From Chloroflexota bacterium (GTDB lineage Bacteria; Chloroflexota; Anaerolineae; VGOG01), in contig JAUWOY010000001.1 in the NCBI GenBank assembly GCA_030611885.1, positions 142,559-206,558 of the forward strand: DNA of 64,000 nt, read 5' to 3'. Position numbers and translations under genes: made by a program. Of this stretch, positions 48,743 to 56,965 are shown in pieces. Below the pieces are notes generated by a model. The model was not told the DNA's origin. It made no database searches and saw nothing but the letters and a program-made list of their open reading frames with translations. Position 1 is the first letter of the stretch. Each line of letters begins with the position of its first letter.

Positions 48743-49933
48743 ATGAGTCGAACCCGGATTGTGTTTTTCGTTGTCGTGTTGGCGGCGGTTATCATCGTCG
48801 CTGGCTCCTTCGTTGTACGCTGGCTGGGCCAGCAAGAGGGCGTGGTGACGGCACCAAGTAAAGAGACGCTGGAGGTGCGCATTGTCTGCGCCCTGCCGGT
48901 GGAACCCTGGGTGCGGGAGGCGGCCAAGCAGTTCAACCAGGAGAAGCATAAGCTGGAGGGCCAGCCCATCGAGGTGAGCGTGATTCCCATGGACGGGCTG
49001 ACGGCGATGGGCCGCTACGAGCGGGAGGAGATGGATCCGCTGCCCACTGCCTGGATCCCCGACAGCCGCTATCTGGTGGAGCTGGTCAACGCCGCCTACA
49101 AAGAGAAGCTGGGGCGCGATGTCTTCCTCACCGACGGGGAATACCGCGCGCGCCCCATCGCGGTCTCTCTTTTCTCCTGGGGTATCTACTCCAGCCGCGC
49201 TGAGGTGTTGCGCGATAAGTATGGCGAAATAGACTGGCAGGCCATCCACGACGCAGCCACAGCCAAAGGTGGCTGGCCCGAACTGGGAGGCGAGGCAGGT
49301 TGGGGCTACTTTAAGCTGGTGGTGCCCAACCCCCGCAAGAACGTGGGAGGGCTGGCGGCCATGGTCGCTGCGGCCGGCGAATACTACCAGAAGACCAACA
49401 TCAACACCACCGACGTGACGGATCCTGAGTTTCAAGAGTGGTTGGGAGAGCTAATGGGCGCTGTCACCGACTTCTCCAGCCTGGGGGCCTATTCGGTGGA
49501 GAATCTGGCCCTGTTCGGCTACTCCATGGGCGATGGGGGGCAACTGCTGGAAAGCGATCTCCTGGCCAACATGGCCGGTATCCAGACCCGCTGGGAGGAC
49601 CCGCTGGTCATCGTCTATCCCCAGTACGTCACCTGGTTCGATTTCCCCTTCACCGTCTGGATGGGGCCAGAGACCACAGCTTTGGAGAAGAATGCAGCTC
49701 TGGAGTTTGAGAAGTACCTGCTGACGCCTGAGGTGCAGCAGTCGGCCGTGGAGCGGGGCCTGCGCCCGGCCAACCCTGAGGTGCCCGTCACGGGCCAGGA
49801 CAGCCTGTTCGTCCGCTGGCAGGAGCAGGGGGCGATGACCATCGTGCCCCGGGCCACAGCCATGCGCTCGCCGGATCGCGACGTGCTGATGGCCCTCCTG
49901 CGCTGGTTCGATCTCAACGTGGCCCAGAGGTAG
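48743..49933 (+). CDS. membrane-anchored solute-binding protein
   Basis: 396 aa. N-terminal helix 5-27 anchors it. The remainder is a type 2 periplasmic binding fold ('FNQEKHKLEGQPIEVSVIPM', 'WPELGGEAGWGYFKLVVPNP', 'TVWMGPETTALEKNAALEFE'). No transporter genes nearby, so it may sense or present a ligand rather than import it. GGAGGATAG precedes the ATG. The next gene, 11 bases on, is its relative with an added VWA domain. Confidence 0.85.
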   Translation: MSRTRIVFFVVVLAAVIIVAGSFVVRWLGQQEGVVTAPSKETLEVRIVCALPVEPWVREAAKQFNQEKHKLEGQPIEVSVIPMDGLTAMGRYEREEMDPLPTAWIPDSRYLVELVNAAYKEKLGRDVFLTDGEYRARPIAVSLFSWGIYSSRAEVLRDKYGEIDWQAIHDAATAKGGWPELGGEAGWGYFKLVVPNPRKNVGGLAAMVAAAGEYYQKTNINTTDVTDPEFQEWLGELMGAVTDFSSLGAYSVENLALFGYSMGDGGQLLESDLLANMAGIQTRWEDPLVIVYPQYVTWFDFPFTVWMGPETTALEKNAALEFEKYLLTPEVQQSAVERGLRPANPEVPVTGQDSLFVRWQEQGAMTIVPRATAMRSPDRDVLMALLRWFDLNVAQR

Positions 49934-49944
49934 GGAGGATAACT

Positions 49945-51642
49945 ATGAAACGTAAGAGAGACTCCCGTAGCACGATTTGGGTCATTCTGCTGGTGGCGTT
50001 CGTCATCTTGATCGTCATCTGTGCGAGTTGCGCCATGCTCTTCAACGCCGTGACCAATCTATTCCCTTCCTCCGAATCACTTCCCTCCCCCGAGCCCGCT
50101 GCCGGCACGACCTTAACGGTGGCCTATTCTCCCGAAAAACAAGCCCTGTTCGAGGAACTGGTGCGCGGGTTCAACGCTCAGAAGCTCGAGACGGATCAGG
50201 GCGAGCGAATGACCGTGCGGAGCGTCGAACTTGATCCTGAAGCGATGATCGTAGGGGCCCTGGCCGGAGATTTTCAGGCCATCAGCCCCGATGTATCAAT
50301 CTGGCTGGATCAACTCGACCGGGACTGGATGGAGCAGACCGGAGGCGAGTCGCCGCTGGTGGGCGAAACGGTTCGCTACGCCGTAAGCCCGGTGGTGATC
50401 GCCATGTGGGAGGACGTGGCTCGCTCTTTCGGTTATCCGGAAAGCGACATCGGCTGGGGGGACATCCTGGCCAAAGCCCAGAGCGACCCCAGCTTCAAGT
50501 GGAGCCACCCTTCAACCAGCTCCGCCAGCGGTCTCTTGGCCACCCTGGCGGAGTTCTACGCTGGCGCAGGTAAGACGAGGGGCCTGACTATCGAGGACGC
50601 TCAGCATCCGGCCACCCTGGAGTACGTAGCTGCTATCGAAAAAACGGTGCGCTACTATGGCGAGGGAGAGTGGGCCGTCGTCCAGCAGGCTTTGGAAAAG
50701 GGGCCAGCGTATTTAGACGCCTTCGTCTGTCAGGAGCAGTTGGTCATCTACTTCAACAGCCAGGCCGACGCTCCTGGCCGCCTGGTAGCCATTTATCCTG
50801 TCGAGGGCTCGTTGTGGGAGGATCATCCCTTGGCGCTTTTGGAGACCCCAGAGCTCACCGATGAGCAGCGCGTGGTCTTCGGGCACTTCCGCGATTACCT
50901 CACATCCCAAGAGGCCCAGATGCTGATCCTGTCGTACGGCTACCGTCCGGCTGATCTCTCCATTCCCCTGGACGACCCGGCCTCGCCCATCAAGCCGGAG
51001 AACGGCGTGAACCCCGCCCAGCCCCAGACGACCCTGCAGGTGCCCAGCCCAGCGGTGGTGGAGGTAGTCAAAGATGCCTGGTGGTACACCAAGCGCCACA
51101 CCAACGTCTACCTGGTCGTTGACACCTCCGGCAGCATGAGGGGTGAGAAGCTGGACAACGCTCAGGAGGCGTTGCACATCTTCCTGGATCAGATCAAGGG
51201 CGACCTGGAGCGGGTAGGGCTGGTGGAGTTCGCCAGCCAGGTGAATAACCTCATCCCGCTGGAAGAACTGAGCCAGAACCGAGCTGACCTCACGGCGGCC
51301 GTTGATGAGCTTGAGGCCGGAGGCGACACGGCTCTGCTGGATGCTATCAACGCCGCCTACGTCCGCTTGCAGGAGTTGAACGACAGCGAGCGAATCAACG
51401 CCATCGTGGCCATGACCGACGGGCGCGAGAACCACTCCAGCATCAGCTCGCGCGAGCTAACGCAGAAAATGCGGGCGGGAAACGCGAGCGGTGTGCCCAT
51501 CGTCGTCTTTTGCATCGCCTACGGTGACGACGCCGACTACCGCACCCTGGAGGCCCTGGCGGAGGCCACCGATGGCCAGGTGCGCAAAGGCGATCTTGAG
51601 AGCATCAGGCAACTGTACAAGATCCTGTCCACGTACTTCTAG
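49945..51642 (+). CDS. solute-binding/von Willebrand A fusion protein
   Basis: 565 aa. N-terminal helix (about 11-33). A binding-protein-like domain (60-360) related to the gene at 48743. A VWA domain from residue 385 with the MIDAS motif 'LVVDTSGSMRGEKLD', then 'GGDTALLDAINAAY' and 'IVAMTDGRENHSS'. A surface ligand-binding protein coupled to a metal-dependent adhesion or assembly domain. GGAGGAT precedes ATG. One operon with 48743. Confidence 0.88.
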   Translation: MKRKRDSRSTIWVILLVAFVILIVICASCAMLFNAVTNLFPSSESLPSPEPAAGTTLTVAYSPEKQALFEELVRGFNAQKLETDQGERMTVRSVELDPEAMIVGALAGDFQAISPDVSIWLDQLDRDWMEQTGGESPLVGETVRYAVSPVVIAMWEDVARSFGYPESDIGWGDILAKAQSDPSFKWSHPSTSSASGLLATLAEFYAGAGKTRGLTIEDAQHPATLEYVAAIEKTVRYYGEGEWAVVQQALEKGPAYLDAFVCQEQLVIYFNSQADAPGRLVAIYPVEGSLWEDHPLALLETPELTDEQRVVFGHFRDYLTSQEAQMLILSYGYRPADLSIPLDDPASPIKPENGVNPAQPQTTLQVPSPAVVEVVKDAWWYTKRHTNVYLVVDTSGSMRGEKLDNAQEALHIFLDQIKGDLERVGLVEFASQVNNLIPLEELSQNRADLTAAVDELEAGGDTALLDAINAAYVRLQELNDSERINAIVAMTDGRENHSSISSRELTQKMRAGNASGVPIVVFCIAYGDDADYRTLEALAEATDGQVRKGDLESIRQLYKILSTYF

Positions 51643-51674
51643 GATAACCCTTGCGAAGGTCTGGCAGTAGCTTT

Positions 51675-51726
51675 CTGATCACAGGCGCCTTTGTCCGCCG
51701 AGAATCGGCCTATTGCCAAGTTAGGC
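51675..51726 (+). other. degenerate attC-like site F
   Basis: CTGATCACAGGC (51675-51686) is a perfect complement of 48608-48619. GCCGAGAATCGGC forms a small stem, and GTTAGGC (51720-51726) is a good R'. If real, the 48.6-51.7 kb segment with two genes is one large cassette. The body is short and weaker than the other sites. Confidence 0.45.
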
Positions 51727-51760
51727 CGCCCGTCACCTAGTTGATAGCTTAAGAAATCGT

Positions 51761-52546
51761 ATGGCTCAGTCTTTCTTCACTCACGTTCATCTCGATAAAT
51801 TGCGCGACAGTTGGACACTCAAGATTGTCGTGTTGTTAATTGGTGCCTTCGGCGTCATTCTTCCTGCTTTGGTAGATATGTTTCCTGATTCCAGTCGGGT
51901 AAGTTTGCCTCCACATTTAGCTGCACTTGATGCTGGCTTCGCGGACCTGAATCGCTTTGACGAAACGGATGCGAACGACAAAGCTATAAGTGTTCTTCGA
52001 CAAGGTGATGAAGGATATGACAACATCTACGATTTACTCAAACACTTTGATCCTGGTATTCTTCCACTGAGAGAAGCCCCAATTCTGTCATCTACCCACA
52101 AAACAGGAGCAATCGTAGCAGTAGAGGTCTTTCGTTGGGGAAATCCACAAGGAACCCTATCTCTCATTCGCCCCCTGCTACTCCAATTGGAGAACGAAAA
52201 ACTAAAACCTATATGCGATCTACGGGATATGGCATTCCTCATACACGACCGCAAGGTTCGTTTCTGGTCTAGGATTGGATCCGCTATGGCTCTTGTTGCC
52301 TTACTCTTGGGGATGGCCTTATCCAGCCCATCTCGTTCTCAACACTCCAATCAACCAGAGCCACTTCAGGAAAAACAAACCCTGATCGCCAGTACACAGC
52401 CCGAAACAGAGGCAAGTCGTACAGAGAGCTTTGCCCACGACAACAAAATCTATCTATACTTGCTTCTGGGGCTTCTTGTTGGCGTGCTGGTCGGTGTGCT
52501 ACTACCACAGACTAAGAAGAGGCGAACAGCTACTCGCGAATCATAA
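51761..52546 (+). CDS. cassette-borne membrane protein (261 aa)
   Basis: Helices near 21-41 and 170-188, plus a C-terminal one (228-247) ending 'TKKRRTATRES'. The central part is charged ('DETDANDKAISVLRQGDEGY', 'LLKHFDPGILPLREAPIL'). Family not recognised. It starts 41 bases into a cassette whose 5' end GTTAGGCCGCC (51720-51730) is a perfect 11-base complement of its own attC. It looks lower in GC than its neighbours. No strong ribosome site. Confidence 0.7.
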   Translation: MAQSFFTHVHLDKLRDSWTLKIVVLLIGAFGVILPALVDMFPDSSRVSLPPHLAALDAGFADLNRFDETDANDKAISVLRQGDEGYDNIYDLLKHFDPGILPLREAPILSSTHKTGAIVAVEVFRWGNPQGTLSLIRPLLLQLENEKLKPICDLRDMAFLIHDRKVRFWSRIGSAMALVALLLGMALSSPSRSQHSNQPEPLQEKQTLIASTQPETEASRTESFAHDNKIYLYLLLGLLVGVLVGVLLPQTKKRRTATRES

Positions 52547-52561
52547 TTCGTCAGAACAATT

Positions 52562-52693
52562 GGCGGCCTAACAACGGCTTCACCCGACGCGGCTATCGCC
52601 GCTCGAAATCAGCGGTCACACACGCTTTTAGGGTATCTTGTAGCGAGGGCTCTTTCCCGCACCCGCCGCGCGGGTGAAGCCTGACCGTTATTC
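52562..52693 (+). other. attC-like recombination site E
   Basis: R'' GCCTAAC (52566-52572, exact RYYYAAC), L'' GGCTTCACCCG (52576-52586) perfectly paired with L' CGGGTGAAGCC (52671-52681), and R' GTTATTC (52687-52693). GGCGGCCTAAC (52562-52572) complements the cassette 5' end (11 of 11). The best-formed site in the window. Confidence 0.8.
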
Positions 52694-52744
52694 GCAACCT
52701 TCGCAAGGGTGGCTGAATGTCTTTTGGACGAACAGGAGAGTTCT

Positions 52745-53563
52745 ATGGCCAAGGGTCTCTTTCGAACCGAGTTGGAACGACAGGCATGGCGGGCGATGCT
52801 TTCCCATGCCATCTATCGGCTGGAGAGCGCGCTCACCATTGCAGTCACGATCATCTTGATATTTCTATTCCCCAAACCTTTTCCCTGGTGGCAGGGGTGG
52901 TATTGGCTGGTCATCGGCGTGGTGGCCGAGGCGTTGATCATCTACACCAGCCTTAGGGATCCGGCTCTAGCCCAGACGGTCGTGTCCGACATGCTGCGAG
53001 GGGAATTCAATGCCAGGGAGTTGCGTAGCTCGAAATATCGTGACAAGGTGGAAAAGGCGTTGGAATACCGCGAGCGCATCGAGGGGGTCATCCGCCGCAG
53101 CCGCCAGGGGGTGCTGCGGAGTCACTTGGAGGAGGACGCTCGCCGCATCACCGAGTGGCTGGCCAACGTCTTTGGCCTGGCCAAGCGGCTCGATGCCTAC
53201 GAGAACGACGAGATCATCGAGCGAGACACCCGTTCGGTGCAGTCAGCCATCAAGGACTTCGAGGCTCGCCTCAGGCAGGAGGACGACGAGACCGTGCGCC
53301 AGCAGATGCGGGAGGCTATTCGCAGCAAGAAGACGCACTGGGAAAACTTGCAGCGCCTGCAGAACACCATGGAGAAAGCCGAGTTTCAACTGGAGAACAC
53401 CCTGGCGGCCATGGGCACGGTCTACGCTCAGCTCCAGCTCATCGGCGCCCAGGACGTGGATTCCAGCCGCGCTCGACACCTGCGGGAGGACATCGGTGAG
53501 CAAGTGGCGGCCCTGCAGGACATCGCCGAGGCCATGGACGAAGTTTATGAGTTCAAGAGATAG
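52745..53563 (+). CDS. membrane protein with coiled-coil domain (272 aa)
   Basis: Two helices (about 27-42 and 49-68), then a long coiled coil ('EKALEYRERIEGVIRRSRQG', 'QQMREAIRSKKTHWENLQRL', 'HLREDIGEQVAALQDIAEAM'). No catalytic motif. Start ATG 52745 follows AGGAGAG. It resembles TelA/TerD-neighbour envelope-stress proteins in general build only. Upstream it is separated from the VWA gene by the inserted cassette; downstream the lipoprotein starts five bases after its stop. Confidence 0.75.
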   Translation: MAKGLFRTELERQAWRAMLSHAIYRLESALTIAVTIILIFLFPKPFPWWQGWYWLVIGVVAEALIIYTSLRDPALAQTVVSDMLRGEFNARELRSSKYRDKVEKALEYRERIEGVIRRSRQGVLRSHLEEDARRITEWLANVFGLAKRLDAYENDEIIERDTRSVQSAIKDFEARLRQEDDETVRQQMREAIRSKKTHWENLQRLQNTMEKAEFQLENTLAAMGTVYAQLQLIGAQDVDSSRARHLREDIGEQVAALQDIAEAMDEVYEFKR

Positions 53564-53567
53564 AGAG

Positions 53568-54731
53568 ATGAAAACCAAACTTCAAACTTCAAACTTTAAA
53601 CTTCAAATTTCAAAGCTGATTGTTGCTTGCTGTTTGTTGTTAGCTGCTTGTGGGCCGGCAAAGCCCACGGGAGAGGTGATCGTCTACGTGGCGGCGCCCC
53701 TGTCGGGTTTCCAGGCCAACGGGGGGCAGACGGTGCTGGGCGGGGTCAAGCTGATGGCCGAACAGCTCAACGAGGCTGGCGGCCTGCTGGGCTATGAGGT
53801 CAAGGTGGTTGGGATTGACGATGAGTCCGATTCCGACGTGGCAGTGGAGGTCGCCCAGCAGATCAAGGAGGCGGTTGGAGGGAAGGACAGGATAATCGGA
53901 GTGATAGGCCACTACAACAGCGGCCAGACCCTGGCAGCCATGGAGATCTATAAGGACTTGTCTATTGTGATCATCACCCCTACGGCCAGCGAGGTCTCCA
54001 TCACCCAGCGCGGCTACCGCAACTTCTTCCGAGTCAATGCCAATGACACCACGCAAGCTCGCGTAGATGCCGAGTTCCTGGTCAATACCCTGGGAGCCCG
54101 CCGCGTCGCTGTGGTCTACAACGACGACCCCTACGGCCAGGGGCTTGGAGCCCTCATCGCCGACAACCTTCGCGACCTGGGGGCCCAGGTGCCTCTCCAG
54201 ATCCAGGTGGCGGTCGAGCAGTCCATTTTCACTGAGGAAGTCAAGCGGATAGCAGAGGTCAGTCCCGATGCCATCTTCTACGGCGGCTACGAGGTCGAGG
54301 CCCCGTACCTGCGAGCCGAGTTGGTCGAGGCTGGCGTTACCGTGCCCTTCCTGGCCAGCGACGGCGCTTTTCTATCGGCTACCATTGACGAGTCGGGTGG
54401 GGCGGCGGAGGGGATCTACGTCAGCGCCTTCGCGCCGAGCCCAGAGGCCGTTGTTGACAGGCAGTGGATCAAGGAGTATCAGGAGGTAGACTACCGCAAC
54501 CCCGACACCTACAGCATCAACGGCTACAGCGCCATGCAGGTCTTGGCAGGGGGAATCAAAAAGGCCAAGAGCTTTGACGCCACCGAGGTGGCTCAGGCCA
54601 TCCGCCAGTTGGACTTTGATGCTCTCATGGGTCACATCTCCTATGATCAGGGAGGCGACCTCAAGGAGCAGAGCATCTACATCTTCCAGGTGCAGGATAG
54701 CGCCTTTGTGCAGATCCATCCAGAGCCGTAG
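53568..54731 (+). CDS. substrate-binding lipoprotein (branched-chain amino acid type)
   Basis: 387 aa, type 1 periplasmic binding fold: 'VAAPLSGFQANGGQTVLGGV', 'IGHYNSGQTLAAMEIYKDLS', 'VAVVYNDDPYGQGLGALIAD'. Lipobox 'LLLAACGP' places Cys28 at the lipid-anchored N-terminus. The first 16 residues ('MKTKLQTSNFKLQISK') are encoded by a simple CTTCAAA repeat, so a repeat seems to have supplied the basic start of the signal peptide. No permease genes adjoin. Terminator at 54753. Confidence 0.88.
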   Translation: MKTKLQTSNFKLQISKLIVACCLLLAACGPAKPTGEVIVYVAAPLSGFQANGGQTVLGGVKLMAEQLNEAGGLLGYEVKVVGIDDESDSDVAVEVAQQIKEAVGGKDRIIGVIGHYNSGQTLAAMEIYKDLSIVIITPTASEVSITQRGYRNFFRVNANDTTQARVDAEFLVNTLGARRVAVVYNDDPYGQGLGALIADNLRDLGAQVPLQIQVAVEQSIFTEEVKRIAEVSPDAIFYGGYEVEAPYLRAELVEAGVTVPFLASDGAFLSATIDESGGAAEGIYVSAFAPSPEAVVDRQWIKEYQEVDYRNPDTYSINGYSAMQVLAGGIKKAKSFDATEVAQAIRQLDFDALMGHISYDQGGDLKEQSIYIFQVQDSAFVQIHPEP

Positions 54732-54752
54732 GCTCCGCCTTTTGCAGACTCA

Positions 54753-54790
54753 GACCCTTAGGGTTTCTGAAACCCTAAGGGTCTCTTTGT
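54753..54790 (+). terminator. intrinsic terminator behind the lipoprotein gene
   Basis: GACCCTTAGGGTTT pairs with AAACCCTAAGGGTC (to 54783), followed by TCTTTG. Confidence 0.85.
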
Positions 54791-54796
54791 TGACGC

Positions 54797-54825
54797 TTGA
54801 CGATTGCTCTTTTTTGTGGTAAACT
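54797..54825 (+). promoter_or_regulatory. sigma-70-type promoter for the DUF433 pair
   Basis: TTGACG (54797-54802), 17-base spacer ending TGG, TAAACT (54820-54825), 96 bases before ATG. Confidence 0.7.
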
Positions 54826-54920
54826 GAGTGCAACGTTCCACCAAGCTTTCGTTTGTTGAGCGATATTTTCTAGGGTTGATCTTTGCCAGTGGTCACTCTC
54901 GAACCAAGGAGGTAAGAGCC

Positions 54921-55253
54921 ATGCAACTGGAAGACTATTTTGATTTTATCGCGCCGGATGACATTCGGATCAAGGGCTCGCGGATCGGTATCGAATCGGT
55001 GTTGTACGAATATACTCATCGCGAACAGTCCCCCGGAGCCATAGCGGCCCACTTCCCAACGCTGACGCTGGAACAGGTGTACGCGACGATTCTTTACTAT
55101 CTCCACAACCGCGAGAGAGTGGAAGCCTATATCGCCGATTGGCTAGAATACGGCCGCCGAATGAGAGCGGAACAAGACCGTAACCCCCCGCCGGTCGTCG
55201 TTCGATTACGCGCGCTAAAAGCGGAAGGTCAAAGGGTCCTGGCGACGGGATGA
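54921..55253 (+). CDS. DUF433 antitoxin-like protein
   Basis: 110 aa. DUF433 core 'RIKGSRIGIESVLYEYTHRE' and 'PTLTLEQVYATILYYLHNRE', a winged-helix-type fold found in antitoxins paired with PIN-like DUF5615 proteins. AAGGAGG precedes ATG 54921. Overlaps the partner by four bases (ATGA). Confidence 0.85.
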   Translation: MQLEDYFDFIAPDDIRIKGSRIGIESVLYEYTHREQSPGAIAAHFPTLTLEQVYATILYYLHNRERVEAYIADWLEYGRRMRAEQDRNPPPVVVRLRALKAEGQRVLATG

Positions 55254-55615
55254 GTGATATTCGCTATTTGTTGGACGAGAACGTAAACCCACTTTTCCGC
55301 GCGGAGTTGCTGAAACGTGAGCCCAAACTGGTGGTGTGGAAAGTCGGTGATCCCGGAGCACCGCCCAGAGGCACACCCGATCCGGCCATCTTGCGGTGGT
55401 GCGAGGAAAACGCCTTCATCCTGGTGACGAACAACCGCCGGTCTATGCCCCAACATTTGCGAGATCATCTTCATGAAGGCCGGCATGTTCCGGGTGTTTT
55501 TGAACTGAACCCCGATATGGGCATTGGCGAAACCATCGAAGAGTTGCTTTTGATATGGGGAGCTGCGGACATGGATGAATACTGGGATCTGCTGATCTAC
55601 CTGCCACTGAGTTGA
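55250..55615 (+). CDS. DUF5615 PIN-like toxin
   Basis: 121 aa. 'IRYLLDENVNPLFRAELLKR' gives the first PIN-type Asp/Glu, 'GTPDPAILRWCEENAFILVT' the second and 'NNRRSMPQHL' the loop. DUF5615 proteins are predicted RNases of type II toxin-antitoxin systems. Coupled to the DUF433 gene and closed by a strong terminator. Confidence 0.85.
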   Translation: MSDIRYLLDENVNPLFRAELLKREPKLVVWKVGDPGAPPRGTPDPAILRWCEENAFILVTNNRRSMPQHLRDHLHEGRHVPGVFELNPDMGIGETIEELLLIWGAADMDEYWDLLIYLPLS

Positions 55616-55626
55616 CGCCATCACAC

Positions 55627-55651
55627 AAACGGGTTTCTAAACCCGTTTTTT
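55627..55651 (+). terminator. intrinsic terminator
   Basis: AAACGGGTTT CT AAACCCGTTT followed by TTT. Confidence 0.85.
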
Positions 55652-55682
55652 ACGACTCAGCCCCTTGGGGTTTCAGATTAGG

Positions 55683-55710
55683 AGAGTAGCCATCAGTGGC
55701 TGCTCTTTCT
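55683..55710 (+). terminator. second hairpin terminator
   Basis: AGAGTAGCCA and TGGCTGCTCT (nine of ten paired) around TCAG, then TTCT. Confidence 0.6.
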
Positions 55711-55735
55711 TGTTGGTGGGTGAAGGCTGCTGCAT

Positions 55736-55764
55736 TTGCCAGATGCACTGAAATCAAGTAAAAT
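55736..55764 (+). promoter_or_regulatory. sigma-70-type promoter for trxB
   Basis: TTGCCA (55736-55741), 17-base spacer, TAAAAT (55759-55764), 28 bases before ATG. Confidence 0.75.
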
Positions 55765-55792
55765 TAAGCACCGTTGACCAGGAGGAAAGGAC

Positions 55793-56734
55793 ATGGAAGA
55801 ACTGATCATCATAGGCTCTGGACCGGCTGGCTGGACAGCGGGGATCTACGCTGGACGAGCGCAGCTCTCGCCCTTGCTTATCACCGGCAGTGCTCCGGGC
55901 GGTCAGATGGCCCTCACTCCAGAGATCGAGAACTATCCTGGCTTTCCGCAGGGCATAGGCGGACAGGAGTTGAATCAATTGATGCAACAGCAAGCCGAAC
56001 GCTTCGGCACGAAGGTGCAGATGGACGAGGTCACCGCGGTTGAGCTCTCTACTTATCCCTTCAAGGTTACGGCTTACGGGGGAGAGTATGAGACCAAGGC
56101 GCTGGTTGTCGCCACTGGAACCTCACCCAGGAAACTAGGTGTTCCCGGCGAGGCGGAGTTCACCGGCCGCGGTGTCTCCTACTGTGCCACTTGCGACGGC
56201 TTCTTTTACCAGGATCGCAAGGTAGTGGTGGTCGGCGGCGGCGATGCGGCCATAGAAGAGGCCATTTTCCTCACCAAGTTCGCCAGTCAGATCTACGTGG
56301 TGCACCGCCGCAGCCGCCTGCGGGCGGAGAAGGTCTTTCAAGAAAGGGCCTTTCGCAACGAGAAGATCGAGTTCGTCTGGAATTCGGTGGTCACCGAGAT
56401 CCTGGGGGAGGGGAAAGTGACGGGGGTGTGCCTCCAGAACGTCAAGACCGAGGAGGAATCCGTGCTGGAGGCCGACGGCGTCTTCGTCTACGTCGGTGCC
56501 ATCCCCAACACGGGATTCCTGGGGGGACAGTTGGAGCTGGACGGCCGAGGCTACATCGTCACCGACCGCCAGTGCCACACCAGCGTACCGGGCGTGTTCG
56601 CTGCTGGCGATGTCCAGGAGCGAGTGCTGAAACAGGTCTCCACGGCCGTGGGCTCAGGAGCGATGGCGGCCATGGAGGCCGAGAAGTTCATCGCTGAGCT
56701 AGAAGATCGAGCTTATCCGGAGAGGGCAGGCTAA
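55793..56734 (+). CDS. trxB: thioredoxin reductase
   Basis: 313 aa. FAD-binding 'IIGSGPAGWTAGIYAGRAQL', active-site disulfide Cys131-Cys134 in 'SYCATCDGFFY', NADPH-binding 'KVVVVGGGDAAIEEAIFLTK' and C-terminal FAD motif 'VPGVFAAGDVQERVLKQVST'. It reduces thioredoxin with NADPH in the cytoplasm. AGGAGGAAAGG precedes ATG. The DUF1858 and hydrolase genes follow closely. Confidence 0.95.
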   Translation: MEELIIIGSGPAGWTAGIYAGRAQLSPLLITGSAPGGQMALTPEIENYPGFPQGIGGQELNQLMQQQAERFGTKVQMDEVTAVELSTYPFKVTAYGGEYETKALVVATGTSPRKLGVPGEAEFTGRGVSYCATCDGFFYQDRKVVVVGGGDAAIEEAIFLTKFASQIYVVHRRSRLRAEKVFQERAFRNEKIEFVWNSVVTEILGEGKVTGVCLQNVKTEEESVLEADGVFVYVGAIPNTGFLGGQLELDGRGYIVTDRQCHTSVPGVFAAGDVQERVLKQVSTAVGSGAMAAMEAEKFIAELEDRAYPERAG

Positions 56735-56755
56735 TAAAAAGAGGAGGTTGTTACC

Positions 56756-56959
56756 ATGACTATCACCAAAGAGATGCACATAGGCGAAGTAGTGGAGAAA
56801 TATCCCCAGGCCGTTGAGGTTTTCCTGCGCCACGGCTTGATGTGCTTCGGCTGCGCTCTAGCCCGCTTCGAGAATGTGGAGCAAGGGGCTGTTGCTCACG
56901 GCATCAACGTCGAGGCTCTGATCAAAGACCTCAATGCCGTTGTGCCTCAGGCTGGCTGA
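56756..56959 (+). CDS. DUF1858 protein (hybrid-cluster-associated disulfide)
   Basis: 67 aa. 'IGEVVEKYPQAVEVFLRHGL' then 'MCFGCALARFENVEQGAVAH', the ScdA N-terminal-like motif with a CxxC. Such proteins take part in iron-sulfur or nitrosative-stress repair or as disulfide carriers. It lies 22 bases behind trxB with AGGAGG, so possibly a redox partner. Confidence 0.85.
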   Translation: MTITKEMHIGEVVEKYPQAVEVFLRHGLMCFGCALARFENVEQGAVAHGINVEALIKDLNAVVPQAG

Positions 56960-56965
56960 TGCAAT

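Noticed and set aside
45894..52693. Prophage or transposon as the explanation for the low-GC genes
   Set aside because: No phage structural gene, transposase, terminal repeats or target duplications are seen; the 5'-end/R'' complementarity of each unit fits cassettes better.
48743..54731. Complete ABC importer operon
   Set aside because: Three binding proteins are present but no permease or ATPase subunit gene, so transport cannot be claimed.
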